Shown: positions 35,467 to 43,236, numbered from the stretch's first letter. The stretch: DNA of 64,000 nucleotides from Defluviitaleaceae bacterium (GCA_009780185.1 WRAN01000015.1:1-64000), one strand, 5' to 3'. The notes: generated from the letters alone by a model not told the origin. Translations and numbers: made by a program.

Positions 35467-36822
35467 ATGAGGAAACATGTTCATTTAGGAGATGTTAAGT
35501 GTATTTATTTTATCGGAATTGGCGGCATTAGCATGAGTGGCCTTGCCGAAATATTGGCAAAGGATGGATTTGAAGTAAGAGGCTCTGATTGGAAAACCTC
35601 TGTTGCTACTGACCGCTTAACATCTGTAGGCATAGATGTAAGAATCGGTTGTGATGAAAAAAATATTACACCAGATATTGATTTGGTGGTTTACACTGCT
35701 GCCATAAAGCCTGAAAATCTGGAACGGGTAGCTGCAGCAAGATTAGGGATACGCACCATCGTGCGGGCAGAACTTTTGGGGTTAATGCTAAAAGATTATG
35801 AATACGCCGTATGTATCGCAGGCTCTCATGGTAAAACAAGTACAACCGCTTTGGTAACCGCAATAACTCAAACTGCCGGCTTAGACCCTACAGTTAATAT
35901 AGGAGGGTATATCAATGGCAGCATTAATTATTATGTAGGAAACTCTCCATATTTTATTTTAGAGGCCTGCGAGTACAGCAACAGTTTCCATCATTTCCAC
36001 CCACAAATTGGAGCAATACTAAATATGGATCCGGACCATATGGACTTCTATGGTTCAATGGATGCCATAATAGAAGCTTTTGCAAAGTTTGCCAGAAATA
36101 TCCGACCTAGTGGGGTACTGATTATTAACGAAGATATACAAGGCTTTGATAAAATTACTGCCGACCTTAAATGCAGAGTAGTAACCTTTAACACCTCCCG
36201 ATTATCTAAGCAGTATTGGGTAGGAAACATACATCCACCAGCCTTTAATGTAATGAAAGGCTCGGATTTGCAAGCCAGAGTGAGCCTGCCACTTCCAGGG
36301 AAATACAATATGCATAATGCCTTGGCTGCTTTTGCTATAGCTCAGGAACTTAAGATACGAGCTGATGTTATAGCTACAGCACTGTCACAAATCGTGGGTG
36401 TAAAACGCCGCTATGAGTATAAAGGTGAATTTGGCGGCGCGATAATAATAGATGATTACGCCCACCATCCCACAGAAATAAAGGCCTGCCTGGCCGCCGC
36501 AAGGGACGCATATCCAAACCGCCGGATTATATGCCTGTTCCAACCCCATACCTATACACGCACGAGAGATCTCTTTGATGAGTTTACTCAGGCTTTTATT
36601 GATGCGGATGAAACCATGTTTGTACCTATTTATGCGGCTCGTGAGCCCTTTGACCCTAGTATTTCATCTGCAATGCTAGCCGATAAAGTTGGAGGAGAAA
36701 GCTACGATAGCTTAGAAGATGCAGAAGCAAAATTACGTGGAAAACTTATGTCCCAGGACCTGTTGATTACTATGGGGGCTGGAGATGTGAATTTTGTTGG
36801 GGAATGGTTACTAAAAAGATAG
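35467..36822 (+). CDS. murC: UDP-N-acetylmuramate--L-alanine ligase MurC
   Basis: Adds the first amino acid to UDP-MurNAc in peptidoglycan synthesis; 451 residues. The Rossmann motif GIGGISMSG (17-25) binds the UDP substrate. The ATP-binding loop is GSHGKTSTT (from 119). DDYAHHPTEI and QPHTYTRT are the typical Mur-ligase C-terminal marks. The ATG at 35467 has AAAGGAGG; a longer frame from 35413 adds only basic residues and ignores that site. It is monocistronic and followed by a long terminator. Confidence 0.97.
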   Translation: MRKHVHLGDVKCIYFIGIGGISMSGLAEILAKDGFEVRGSDWKTSVATDRLTSVGIDVRIGCDEKNITPDIDLVVYTAAIKPENLERVAAARLGIRTIVRAELLGLMLKDYEYAVCIAGSHGKTSTTALVTAITQTAGLDPTVNIGGYINGSINYYVGNSPYFILEACEYSNSFHHFHPQIGAILNMDPDHMDFYGSMDAIIEAFAKFARNIRPSGVLIINEDIQGFDKITADLKCRVVTFNTSRLSKQYWVGNIHPPAFNVMKGSDLQARVSLPLPGKYNMHNALAAFAIAQELKIRADVIATALSQIVGVKRRYEYKGEFGGAIIIDDYAHHPTEIKACLAAARDAYPNRRIICLFQPHTYTRTRDLFDEFTQAFIDADETMFVPIYAAREPFDPSISSAMLADKVGGESYDSLEDAEAKLRGKLMSQDLLITMGAGDVNFVGEWLLKR

Positions 36823-37107
36823 TTATCCACGTTTTCCACAGGATAACGTGGATATTTCCCAACGGTTTTTCCACCAAAATCGAAAAAAAAAAAGCCCGCA
36901 ATTGCTGGATTTCCCAATTTCGACATGGGGAAAACCTAGTAATTACGGGCTTTTCTATATTGTGGATAAAGTTATTACGGGAAATTGTGTATAAGTTTTA
37001 CTTGACAAACCAACAAAATTCGGCATGAGAGGCGAATATGCTAGTCAAGTGGAAATTATAGGTTTTCCACAGATTTAAGCTGGATAAATGGGGAGACTGT
37101 GGAAAAC
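36823..37107. other. Cluster of DnaA-box-like sites, non-coding
   Basis: A 285-base gene-free stretch with at least seven sequences that equal or nearly equal the DnaA box. Perfect TTATCCACA on the minus strand at 36961-36969; TTATACACA on the minus strand at 36986-36994; TTATCCACG at 36823-36831; TTTTCCACA at 36832-36840 and 37063-37071 (plus) and 37099-37107 (minus); and TTTTCCACC at 36867-36875. Clusters of this kind outside oriC bind DnaA in Bacillus. No dnaA, dnaN or obvious unwinding element is present. Between them lies an ACTTGAC...GTCAAGT inverted repeat (about 37001-37050). Confidence 0.6.
36889..36954 (+). terminator. Terminator of murC
   Basis: AAAAGCCCGCAATT pairs with AATTACGGGCTTTT across a 37-base interior that itself can pair (TTTCCC with GGGAAA). 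A T-run follows. Confidence 0.75.
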
Positions 37108-37113
37108 CCAATG

Positions 37114-37146
37114 AAAAAGCCGCCTAGCTATGAGTGCTAGGCGGCT
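37114..37146 (-). terminator. Terminator after tRNA-Glu
   Basis: AGCCGCCTAGC pairs with GCTAGGCGGCT around a 7-base loop, followed by TTTTT on the minus strand. Confidence 0.85.
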
Positions 37147-37158
37147 GATGAATTATCT

Positions 37159-37230
37159 TGACCCGTAGGGGAATCGAACCCCTGTTTCAGCCGTGAAAGG
37201 GCCGTGTCTTAACCGCTTGACCAACGGGCC
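37159..37230 (-). tRNA. tRNA-Glu (anticodon TTC)
   Basis: Reads GGCCCGTTGGTCAAGCGG at the 5' end. The acceptor stem GGCCCGT/ACGGGTC pairs fully with discriminator A. The anticodon loop is CCTTTCA with anticodon TTC, and the T-arm carries GGTTCGATTCC. CCA is not encoded. A consensus promoter and a strong terminator frame it, so it is transcribed alone. Confidence 0.96.
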
Positions 37231-37291
37231 ATTAGTAATCCTACCTGAACGATGTTCATGTTGATTATCTAAATCTTGTGACGCGACGGTG

Positions 37292-37320
37292 ATTATATAA
37301 TGGGTTTTGAATTATGTCAA
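37292..37320 (-). promoter_or_regulatory. Consensus promoter of tRNA-Glu
   Basis: Minus strand TTGACA (37320-37315), 17-base spacer, TATAAT (37297-37292). Full consensus, as expected for a stable RNA gene, about 60 bases upstream. Confidence 0.85.
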
Positions 37321-37329
37321 GGGCAGGTT

Positions 37330-37782
37330 TTACATGTTATTTTTTGCCACTAATTTTTCTATTGCTGCCCTAGCCAGGACGTCGCAGCGTTCGTTTTCTG
37401 GGTTACCTGCGTGGCCCTTTACCCAGTGGAAGTTTACTTGATGTTTTGATAATAAGTTTAACAACCTTTCCCAGAGATCTGGGTTAAGTGCCGGGTCTTT
37501 TTTATTACGCATCCAGTTATTCTGTTTCCAGCGGATTGCCCAGCCTTTTTGTATGGCTTCCACTAGGTATTTAGAGTCTGAATAAATATCTACTTTACAG
37601 GATTGATTTAGAGCTTCCAGGCCTATTATCGCTGCCAGCATTTCCATGCGGTTGTTAGTGGTTTGAGGGTCGGCTCCCGATAGTTCTTTTCTGTGATTGT
37701 TATGTAGCAGCACTACGCCGTAGCCGCCGGGGCCTGGGTTTCCACTGCAGGCTCCATCTGTATACATGATTATATGCTTCAT
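37330..37782 (-). CDS. rnhA: Ribonuclease HI
   Basis: Cuts RNA in RNA-DNA hybrids; 150 residues, normal length. The four metal-binding acids are Asp9 ([14 protein letters not shown]), Glu47 (NRMEMLA), Asp69 (YSDSKY) and Asp134 (ERCDVLAR). The basic handle region [10 protein letters not shown] and HWVKGHAG are present, so it is the E. coli-like type. It begins two bases after the ispD stop (GGAGACTTAATT precedes the ATG) and is probably co-transcribed with it. Confidence 0.97.
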   Translation of the reverse strand: MKHIIMYTDGACSGNPGPGGYGVVLLHNNHRKELSGADPQTTNNRMEMLAAIIGLEALNQSCKVDIYSDSKYLVEAIQKGWAIRWKQNNWMRNKKDPALNPDLWERLLNLLSKHQVNFHWVKGHAGNPENERCDVLARAAIEKLVAKNNM

Positions 37783-37784
37783 AA

Positions 37785-38468
37785 TTAAGTCTCCCTTTGT
37801 CCCGATGATTTGGATAAAAGCGATCCTAGTAGCAAGTCTTCTTGAGTGGTGATTTTTATGTTGCTTGGGTGGCCATTTACCATGTGAACCGGAGTACCCA
37901 GGCGCTCTACCAAAGTGCTGTCGTCGGTTACATAGGGAAGAACGCCATCGCTTTCTCCTTGGGCATAGGCTTCCATTATTAGGGGATACTCAAAGCCTTG
38001 GGGGGTTTGGATGCGCCAGATTAGTTCCCGATTTGGGGTAGCTGTTACTCTGCCTGCTTTATCTACTTCCTTAATCGTGTCGGTTAGAGGTATGCCAGCT
38101 ATCGCAGCTTTGTGGGTTTTAGCCTTTTTGGTTACGGCTTTTATTACCTCAGGGGTTACAAAAGGGCGTACTCCGTCATGGATTAGTACAATTTCCGTCG
38201 TGGCAGGTAGCTGCTTTAGCGCTTTTAATACGCTTGTGGCTCGGTTTTCGCCTCCGGCTACTACTGTGCAGCCTGGGGCGATTTCTTGGGTATATTGTAC
38301 GTAGTCTTCTGGGGCGGCAATTATTATTTCATTTACATAAGTCTGCTTAAATGCGGATATGGTGTGGGCTAATATGGGCTTTGTGCCTAGCATCTGAAAT
38401 TGCTTTGGGATATCGCCACCTAGGCGTAAGCCGCTTCCACTGGCGGCTATTATCACTGCAACTGACAT
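37785..38468 (-). CDS. ispD: 2-C-methyl-D-erythritol 4-phosphate cytidylyltransferase IspD
   Basis: Third enzyme of the MEP isoprenoid pathway; it couples CTP to methylerythritol phosphate. 227 residues. Signature [20 protein letters not shown] at the start, IHDGVRPFV, and IQTPQGF. The start at 38468 overlaps the end of the upstream gene by 16 bases; a longer frame to 38531 adds non-homologous residues. It lies in a tight row with rnhA downstream. Confidence 0.96.
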   Translation of the reverse strand: MSVAVIIAASGSGLRLGGDIPKQFQMLGTKPILAHTISAFKQTYVNEIIIAAPEDYVQYTQEIAPGCTVVAGGENRATSVLKALKQLPATTEIVLIHDGVRPFVTPEVIKAVTKKAKTHKAAIAGIPLTDTIKEVDKAGRVTATPNRELIWRIQTPQGFEYPLIMEAYAQGESDGVLPYVTDDSTLVERLGTPVHMVNGHPSNIKITTQEDLLLGSLLSKSSGQRET

Positions 38469-39043
38469 ATTCTCACTACCTTTTCTGGGTAAACTTGTGC
38501 CGGGCTTGAGGCTGTTAGTATATCCACCCAAATAAAAAACATCTGGCCCGGTTCTATTTCTTCTGGAGTTAAGAACCCTTGGGTTGGGTCATATATTGTT
38601 GTGTCATGGGTTAGGGTAATGCGGAAGCGGCCGTCTGCTGATAGAAACACGCAATAATCGGGAGTATAGTGGATGTTGTCGCTTACTGTGGTTGTGAAAA
38701 CTGCAGCTTCTTCATGGTTTGGGTATAGCCAGATGGTTACGGCCTGGGGTATTTCTTCAGGTACATAGAAATAGGCTATTCGAACTTCTGCTCCTAGCTC
38801 TATCTTCTCGGCGTGTACTGGCAAACCTGTTAGCAAGTCATAAATTGGGGCGTCGCCTAACTGGATTGTACCCTCGTTTAAACCCATCGGGGTTAGAGCG
38901 TCTCCAGATATATATAGGAAATCATTGGTGAAGTCTAAGATTATTCCAATGGTTTCATCTATTTCCAAAGTAACATTAGTGGCTTTTACTGTCAAACATG
39001 GGAATATTATCAGAATGAAAGTTACCAGCATCCATTTTCTCAT
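38453..39043 (-). CDS. Secreted protein of unknown function
   Basis: A 196-residue protein with a signal peptide (about 1-21, ending near VKA). The mature part looks all-beta and acidic, with TVSDNIHYTPDYCVFLS and a repeated pattern of short strands; no known domain is recognised. The upstream leader (39047-39076) carries GAAGGAGG followed by a GTG AAT TAA mini-ORF and is shared with the PfkB-family kinase gene. Its stop overlaps ispD. The role is unknown. Confidence 0.75.
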   Translation of the reverse strand: MRKWMLVTFILIIFPCLTVKATNVTLEIDETIGIILDFTNDFLYISGDALTPMGLNEGTIQLGDAPIYDLLTGLPVHAEKIELGAEVRIAYFYVPEEIPQAVTIWLYPNHEEAAVFTTTVSDNIHYTPDYCVFLSADGRFRITLTHDTTIYDPTQGFLTPEEIEPGQMFFIWVDILTASSPAQVYPEKVVRICQLQ

Positions 39044-39046
39044 GCT

Positions 39047-39076
39047 ATTAATTCACGCCTCCTTCGTCAGCGGGAA
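39047..39076 (-). promoter_or_regulatory. Shared leader with a two-codon start-stop ORF, copy A
   Basis: 27 of 30 bases match 43156-43185. On the minus strand a strong GAAGGAGG precedes GTG AAT TAA, and the real start follows after TAGC. In the other copy the mini-ORF is ATG AAT TAA. Conservation of a start codon (GTG or ATG) suggests translation of the mini-ORF or a shared 5' leader. Confidence 0.5.
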
Positions 39077-39188
39077 AAATATTTCTTTCACGTTTCTCAA
39101 TGTCGTTCGCTATAGGTTCCCCCGTGTTCGAAGAATTATGCATATTTTTCAATTCGAGGCATATCTTTGAAAAAATGGAGGTGAGTTT

Positions 39189-39656
39189 TTGGACAGGGTA
39201 CCTTATAGGCGTGTGACACCGCCCCGTCATGAACGTGAAAACGAATATTCAACTTATCAGCAAGAAGAGGCAACCGAGGCTATATCTCGTGGCGAGACTT
39301 TGATTATGCAGTGTATCCTTAGCGGGATTGCTTTCGTGTTTGTGCTGGTGGCCGGGATGACCAATATCCCTCCGGCGGTGGTTCTGAGGGGAGGCATACA
39401 GCAGGTGCTTTCCGGATCTGAGACTCTGGACGAGCTGGTAGCGGATGTAAGGCGCTTTGGATCAGAATGGCTTGGATGGGAAGACGGTGTAGAGCCAGTG
39501 ACGGAAGAAGTTTTTGAAGAAGTAGTTACCGATGAAGATGTTTTTGAAAATGTTTTAGATGAAGATTTTTTTGAATATGAAGAAGAGCCGGTGGTGGATG
39601 AGGCATCAAACCCTACAGTCCCGGAGCCACCGGATACTCCGGGACTGTGGGATTAG
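39189..39656 (+). CDS. SpoIVFA-like protein, N-terminal part (membrane anchor and acidic linker)
   Basis: 155 residues from a TTG start preceded by GGAGGTGA at six bases. A basic N-terminus, one membrane helix (about 38-59) and a very acidic stretch (about 98-140) are seen. The next frame, overlapping at 39647-39656, holds a LytM/M23 domain, and then comes an M50 protease. That order (anchor, M23, M50) matches spoIVFA-spoIVFB, where SpoIVFA holds and controls the SpoIVFB protease in the outer forespore membrane. In Bacillus SpoIVFA is one 264-residue chain, so this gene appears split by a -1 shift, possibly programmed. Confidence 0.7.
   Translation: MDRVPYRRVTPPRHERENEYSTYQQEEATEAISRGETLIMQCILSGIAFVFVLVAGMTNIPPAVVLRGGIQQVLSGSETLDELVADVRRFGSEWLGWEDGVEPVTEEVFEEVVTDEDVFENVLDEDFFEYEEEPVVDEASNPTVPEPPDTPGLWD
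39608..39648 (+). promoter_or_regulatory. Candidate programmed -1 frameshift signal
   Basis: The heptamer A AAC CCT (39608-39614) lies in the correct phase (X XXY YYZ) of the upstream frame. It is followed at once by a perfect 12-bp GC-rich stem (39615-39626 with 39637-39648, 10-base loop). The -1 frame, open from 39602, leads straight into the M23 domain. The hairpin has no T-run, so it is not a terminator. The zero spacer is shorter than the usual 5-9 bases. Confidence 0.5.
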
Positions 39657-40129
39657 AGATATTTGAAGAAATACGTGGGGAAATATATGATGAGATACCG
39701 GAAGCACCTTTATGGATTAACCCCATAGAGGGGATAATAACCTCCCCTGGAGGACTTAGGTACAGCCCTGTAACAGGACGACGGGAGTTTCATGATGGGA
39801 TTGATATTGCGGCACCTGTAGGTACTCCTATTGTAGCACCAAGGGAAGGAACGGTGATGGCCGTTGGCACATCTCCTACTTTTGGTAAATTCCTTAGAAT
39901 GGCACATCCTGATGGGTATATTAGTTTTATGGCACATCTTCATCGCGTTATTGTAACCGTGGGGGACGAGGTGTATCAAGGGCAGAGAGTAGCTTATTCC
40001 GGCAATACCGGGCGGTCTACCGGGCCTCATTTGCATTATGGGTTGTTTCGATATGGGCAGTATGTTGATCCTGCCGGATATGTGGATTTGCCTGAGCGGG
40101 ATAATATTCTTGCGCCTTTGTCATGGTAG
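39647..40129 (+). CDS. M23 (LytM-like) domain, C-terminal part of the SpoIVFA-like protein
   Basis: 160 residues if read from the GTG at 39647. That GTG has no ribosome-binding site and lies in the 3' arm of a stable hairpin, so the part is more likely made by frameshifting from the upstream frame (about 313 residues in all). The M23 domain keeps zinc ligands: His49 and Asp53 in FHDGIDIA, and HLH (128-130) near the end. In Bacillus SpoIVFA this domain serves as a regulatory fold rather than an enzyme; here it might be active. It overlaps spoIVFB by seven bases. Confidence 0.8.
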   Translation: MGLEIFEEIRGEIYDEIPEAPLWINPIEGIITSPGGLRYSPVTGRREFHDGIDIAAPVGTPIVAPREGTVMAVGTSPTFGKFLRMAHPDGYISFMAHLHRVIVTVGDEVYQGQRVAYSGNTGRSTGPHLHYGLFRYGQYVDPAGYVDLPERDNILAPLSW

Positions 40130-40806
40130 CGTTTATTGTAGCGGCCGCTTCCATTTTAATTCATGAGTTGGCTCATATTGGGATGGTGAAGATAACCGGA
40201 GGCAAAGTGAATAAAGTCAAGCTAAGCTTGGTTGGCTTTAGTGCCTGGGTTCATAAAATCGACAAACATCGATATATGATATATCTGGCTGGGCCGCTGA
40301 TTAATGCTGCTATTGCTTTTGGCGCATTGACTTTAGGCCAGTCAGATATTTTTATTATTAATATTGTGCTTTGTGGGTTTAATCTTTTGCCTGTGTTTCC
40401 CCTTGATGGAGGACGGATAGCGCAGCTGTTTCTCGGAAATCGTATAGGGATTATTAGGGCTAACCGAGTTTTGATTAAAGTTGGGATAGTAGTTGGGGGC
40501 ATACTTATGGGGTTTGGGTTGGTGCAGGTGGTGCTTTACCCTTGGAATATGACCCTTTTATGTGCCGGGTTTTATATTCGGAAAAAGAATAAGGAGCTGC
40601 CTACTTACTTATACTGGGAATGTATACAAGCTCTCAAATCTAAGAAGGATTCATTGCCAAGAAAAAAAATAATCCTACCTCAGAATACTACCATTAATCA
40701 GGCAGTAGAATATCTGAGGTGGGATTATTTACTGGAAATATACATTGATAATAATCAATATATCTCTGAGAGGGAACTTTTAACAGATTCTAAGCTAAAA
40801 TTATGA
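40123..40806 (+). CDS. spoIVFB: M50 site-2 protease, SpoIVFB type
   Basis: An intramembrane zinc metalloprotease of 227 residues. HELAH (14-18) in the first helix and NLLPVFPLDGGR with Asp95 form the active site. Four to six membrane segments fill the first 150 residues, and a short CBS-like tail follows. In Bacillus SpoIVFB cuts pro-sigma-K in the mother cell at engulfment. The neighbouring anchor-M23 gene supports that name, but a general M50 role is possible since no sigK is in the window. The ATG overlaps the upstream stop. A terminator for the opposite strand is embedded in its 3' coding end. Confidence 0.85.
   Translation: MVAFIVAAASILIHELAHIGMVKITGGKVNKVKLSLVGFSAWVHKIDKHRYMIYLAGPLINAAIAFGALTLGQSDIFIINIVLCGFNLLPVFPLDGGRIAQLFLGNRIGIIRANRVLIKVGIVVGGILMGFGLVQVVLYPWNMTLLCAGFYIRKKNKELPTYLYWECIQALKSKKDSLPRKKIILPQNTTINQAVEYLRWDYLLEIYIDNNQYISERELLTDSKLKL
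40658..40731 (-). terminator. Terminator of the DUF3006 operon inside the spoIVFB coding end
   Basis: AATAATCCTACCTCAGA (from 40668) pairs with TCTGAGGTGGGATTATT (to 40730). The A-run just before it gives eight U for minus-strand transcripts. It is about 90 bases past the DUF3006 stop, within the last 150 coding bases of spoIVFB. Confidence 0.7.
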
Positions 40807-40818
40807 ATTTAATCAGTT

Positions 40819-41037
40819 TTACTTATTCAAAATTTTATTTAAGCGTTCTCTCATTTCATCTCGGCGCCTTTTGGTTGCTTCTTTGTCTACTACAAATCCA
40901 TCTTCAGTGGTTTGTAGGATTTGCCCTTCTCTTGCGTTTTTGGGCAGGTCTGCCTTTGGGATTTCTATTATTTCTCCTGTGGCTTTACATTCCATTACGG
41001 CTATTCCGTCTTCTATTCTATCGATTATATAGGTCAT
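40819..41037 (-). CDS. DUF3006 family protein
   Basis: A 72-residue protein starting YIIDRIEDGIAVMECK, with the short beta-barrel pattern of DUF3006 and a basic helical tail (KRRRDEMRERLNK). DUF3006 genes are commonly next to ComEC-like metallo-beta-lactamase genes, as here, where its start overlaps the stop of the hydrolase by one base. Function is unknown; the coupling suggests a small partner of the hydrolase. Confidence 0.82.
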   Translation of the reverse strand: MTYIIDRIEDGIAVMECKATGEIIEIPKADLPKNAREGQILQTTEDGFVVDKEATKRRRDEMRERLNKILNK

Positions 41038-42035
41038 TAGCTGGCCCTTTCTGTTGTTATATTAATTTCTGTTCCATCTGTGGTTAGTATTATATCTCCG
41101 TGTAGGTCGTTTCTGTAGATGCGGAGATTGGCGGCGTATAATCTTTCCATTACCTCAGGGTGTGGATGGCCGTATCTGTTGCCTTCTCCTACTTGGATTA
41201 TTGCAATGGAGGGAGACACCGCGTCTAGGAACTCCTGTGTGGTACTGGTACGGCTTCCATGGTGGCCCAGGCGCAGTATATCCGCGCGAAGATAGTGACC
41301 GGCGTCAATTATTTCCCTTTCGGCCAGGGCTTCTGCGTCTCCCGTTGTTACCATACTTACATTGCCAAAGGCCATGCGTAGGGATAATGACCAGTCGTTG
41401 AGGTTACGATAGTTGTCGGCATTGGGATGGATTACCGTGAAGATTGCGCCGCCCATATTAAAGGTATGGCCTGCCACTGGGGCAGATGTGGATATCTGAT
41501 GGTTCTCTATTGCTTCAATCATGCGCTCGTATGTGCGGGTGGTGTGAGAGACATCAGGAAGAAGTACCTGGCCTATCTGGAAACCATTGAGTACTAAGTC
41601 CATCCCACCGATATGGTCTTCGTGTGGGTGTGTGGCTACAACATAAGTAAGCTTAGTTATACCTAGATTTTGCAGGTATTCCACTACACGGGGGCCGGAA
41701 TTACGGCTACCTGCGTCTATCAGCATTGTATATCCATCTGAAATAATAAGGGTTGCATCGGCTTGGCCTACATCTATGAAATGTATCTCTAGCTGCCCAT
41801 CAACAGCTACTATGGCGGGAGCCGACTCTCCTACAAAGCTATCGATAATATCGTCTAAGAAACCGAAATACCACAGTGCGCCAACAGCACCTACGACTAA
41901 CACCAGAAGCAGTATTAATATTGCTGGGGATTTTCTTCTTCCCCTACTGTTGCCACTAATCTTGCGTTTTGCGGTTTTCACTACTTTATCTTTGGCCTTA
42001 CGCTTTGCGGTTGCCTTTATGTCTCCTATTGGCAT
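41037..42035 (-). CDS. Membrane-anchored ComEC-like metallo-beta-lactamase hydrolase 1
   Basis: 332 residues. A basic cytoplasmic tail (1-36) and one membrane helix (about 37-60) precede an extracellular MBL-fold domain with THPHEDHIGG, DAG, GDAEA and LGHHGSRTSTT, like the C-terminal domain of ComEC/Rec2. ComEC itself is the DNA-uptake channel; free-standing forms may act as nucleases or phosphodiesterases outside the cell. The ATG overlaps the TAA of the kinase gene (TAATG). A paralogue lies at 51019-51924. Confidence 0.88.
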   Translation of the reverse strand: MPIGDIKATAKRKAKDKVVKTAKRKISGNSRGRRKSPAILILLLVLVVGAVGALWYFGFLDDIIDSFVGESAPAIVAVDGQLEIHFIDVGQADATLIISDGYTMLIDAGSRNSGPRVVEYLQNLGITKLTYVVATHPHEDHIGGMDLVLNGFQIGQVLLPDVSHTTRTYERMIEAIENHQISTSAPVAGHTFNMGGAIFTVIHPNADNYRNLNDWSLSLRMAFGNVSMVTTGDAEALAEREIIDAGHYLRADILRLGHHGSRTSTTQEFLDAVSPSIAIIQVGEGNRYGHPHPEVMERLYAANLRIYRNDLHGDIILTTDGTEINITTERAS

Positions 42036-43153
42036 TACACATCTCCTCTATCCCAAGATTTTATGAACTCAATAACTTCATCAAAAGTTGGGCTTTTGGC
42101 GTTACGGACATAGAAGCCTGATGTGGCTACTCCCAAGGTTAGAGACTCTAGTGGGTTAAGGTCTAGTGCTTGACCTAGGCAGAAACCGGAGTTTAAGTTG
42201 TCCCCTGCCCCGGTGGTTAGCTTTGGTTTTTGGCAATATGGGCCATCTATTGTGAAGTACTCGTCACCGATTGCACAGCAGGCAGAGCGTACCGGATGTA
42301 CCATCAAGCAGTAGATACCTAGGCGTTTATGGGTTTCAATTACTGTGTTTTTCAGTTTTTCTGCGTCTGGAGCGTCTTTTACTTCAACCCCCAAAACTTG
42401 GGCTACTTGGTAGATTTCTTTTTCATTAAGGCCTAAGATTGCGCGGAATTTGCCTTCGAACTTTCCTATAAGCCTTACGGCTTTTAGCAAATCGTCGGCG
42501 GTGCGTTTTTCCGGGTCGGCTAAATCAAAGAAAGCCAGTGGCTTTGTTTCACGGTTTTCCAGTAGTGGAAGCACCTCATTTATTAGCCCTTCCCATATTT
42601 CGCTCATATGGGCCATCATAGTCCAATTTTCCATACCGAAAAGATGGCTTTCATTGATTAGCTTTGCTATGCTCTCCGGGCCGCCTAATCCGCTTTTGAA
42701 TACTTCCCAGGTTAGGTCGTTTAAGGATGAGTGTTTTCCCATCATTATTTTGCCATCTTCAAATTCTAATGCATCGGTTCCGGCTGCGTTTATTAGGCTG
42801 TAAATAGCTTTGGCTTTGGCTGCCATAGGCTTGAATACCGGATGGATGTCCGGTTTACCCAATGCACCTACGTATATAAGGTCAACTCCATATTCTATAA
42901 GCGCATTGGAAAGAATAGGGCCGTTGCCTCCCAGCTTTGTTTGTACGGATACCATTTCGATGTTGGTGGAAAGCCCCGCTGCGCGGCTTATACGCTGACC
43001 ATATTCGGCTATCGTGGGGATACGGGTATAGTTAGCGTGATCTTGGCGTTTGTCTACTAAGTGGATGATTTCATCTACGAAACCATCACAGCCGATTATC
43101 ATATTGAGATTAAAGCCTTTTTTGTTTTCTAGCTTTGAAATAAGGTTTTGCAT
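42035..43153 (-). CDS. PfkB-family (ribokinase-like) carbohydrate kinase
   Basis: A 372-residue kinase of the ribokinase fold. The anion-hole motif TTGAGDNLNSGF near the C-terminus and LGGNGPILSNAL near the N-terminus define the family. The substrate cannot be told; the chain is longer than ribokinase or fructokinase (about 310) and has an insertion around 140-200. The start has GAAGGAGG 14 bases upstream with a mini-ORF ATG AAT TAA in between. Coupled to the MBL hydrolase gene downstream. Confidence 0.85.
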   Translation of the reverse strand: MQNLISKLENKKGFNLNMIIGCDGFVDEIIHLVDKRQDHANYTRIPTIAEYGQRISRAAGLSTNIEMVSVQTKLGGNGPILSNALIEYGVDLIYVGALGKPDIHPVFKPMAAKAKAIYSLINAAGTDALEFEDGKIMMGKHSSLNDLTWEVFKSGLGGPESIAKLINESHLFGMENWTMMAHMSEIWEGLINEVLPLLENRETKPLAFFDLADPEKRTADDLLKAVRLIGKFEGKFRAILGLNEKEIYQVAQVLGVEVKDAPDAEKLKNTVIETHKRLGIYCLMVHPVRSACCAIGDEYFTIDGPYCQKPKLTTGAGDNLNSGFCLGQALDLNPLESLTLGVATSGFYVRNAKSPTFDEVIEFIKSWDRGDV

Positions 43154-43155
43154 AA

Positions 43156-43185
43156 ATTAATTCATGCCTCCTTCGTCGGCGGAAC
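43156..43185 (-). promoter_or_regulatory. Shared leader with a two-codon start-stop ORF, copy B
   Basis: Minus strand GAAGGAGGC, then ATG AAT TAA, then the kinase ATG after TTT. See the related copy at 39047-39076. The ribosome-binding site is ideally placed for neither real start (13-14 bases), but close to the mini-ORF. Confidence 0.5.
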
Positions 43186-43199
43186 AAATTGGTTGGTAT

Positions 43200-43218
43200 G
43201 AAAATCCGCTATGCGGAT
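43200..43218 (-). terminator. Short terminator after pncB
   Basis: ATCCGC pairs with GCGGAT around a 3-base loop, followed by TTTTC on the minus strand. Short stem, so only moderate confidence. Confidence 0.5.
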
Positions 43219-43236
43219 GTTTCACACTTACCCTCC

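Noticed and set aside
36823-37107. This is oriC
   Set aside because: No dnaA, dnaN, rpmH or clear unwinding element nearby; a DnaA-titration type cluster is the safer reading.
39615-39648. Hairpin as a transcription terminator
   Set aside because: No T-run follows, and it lies inside two overlapping coding frames.
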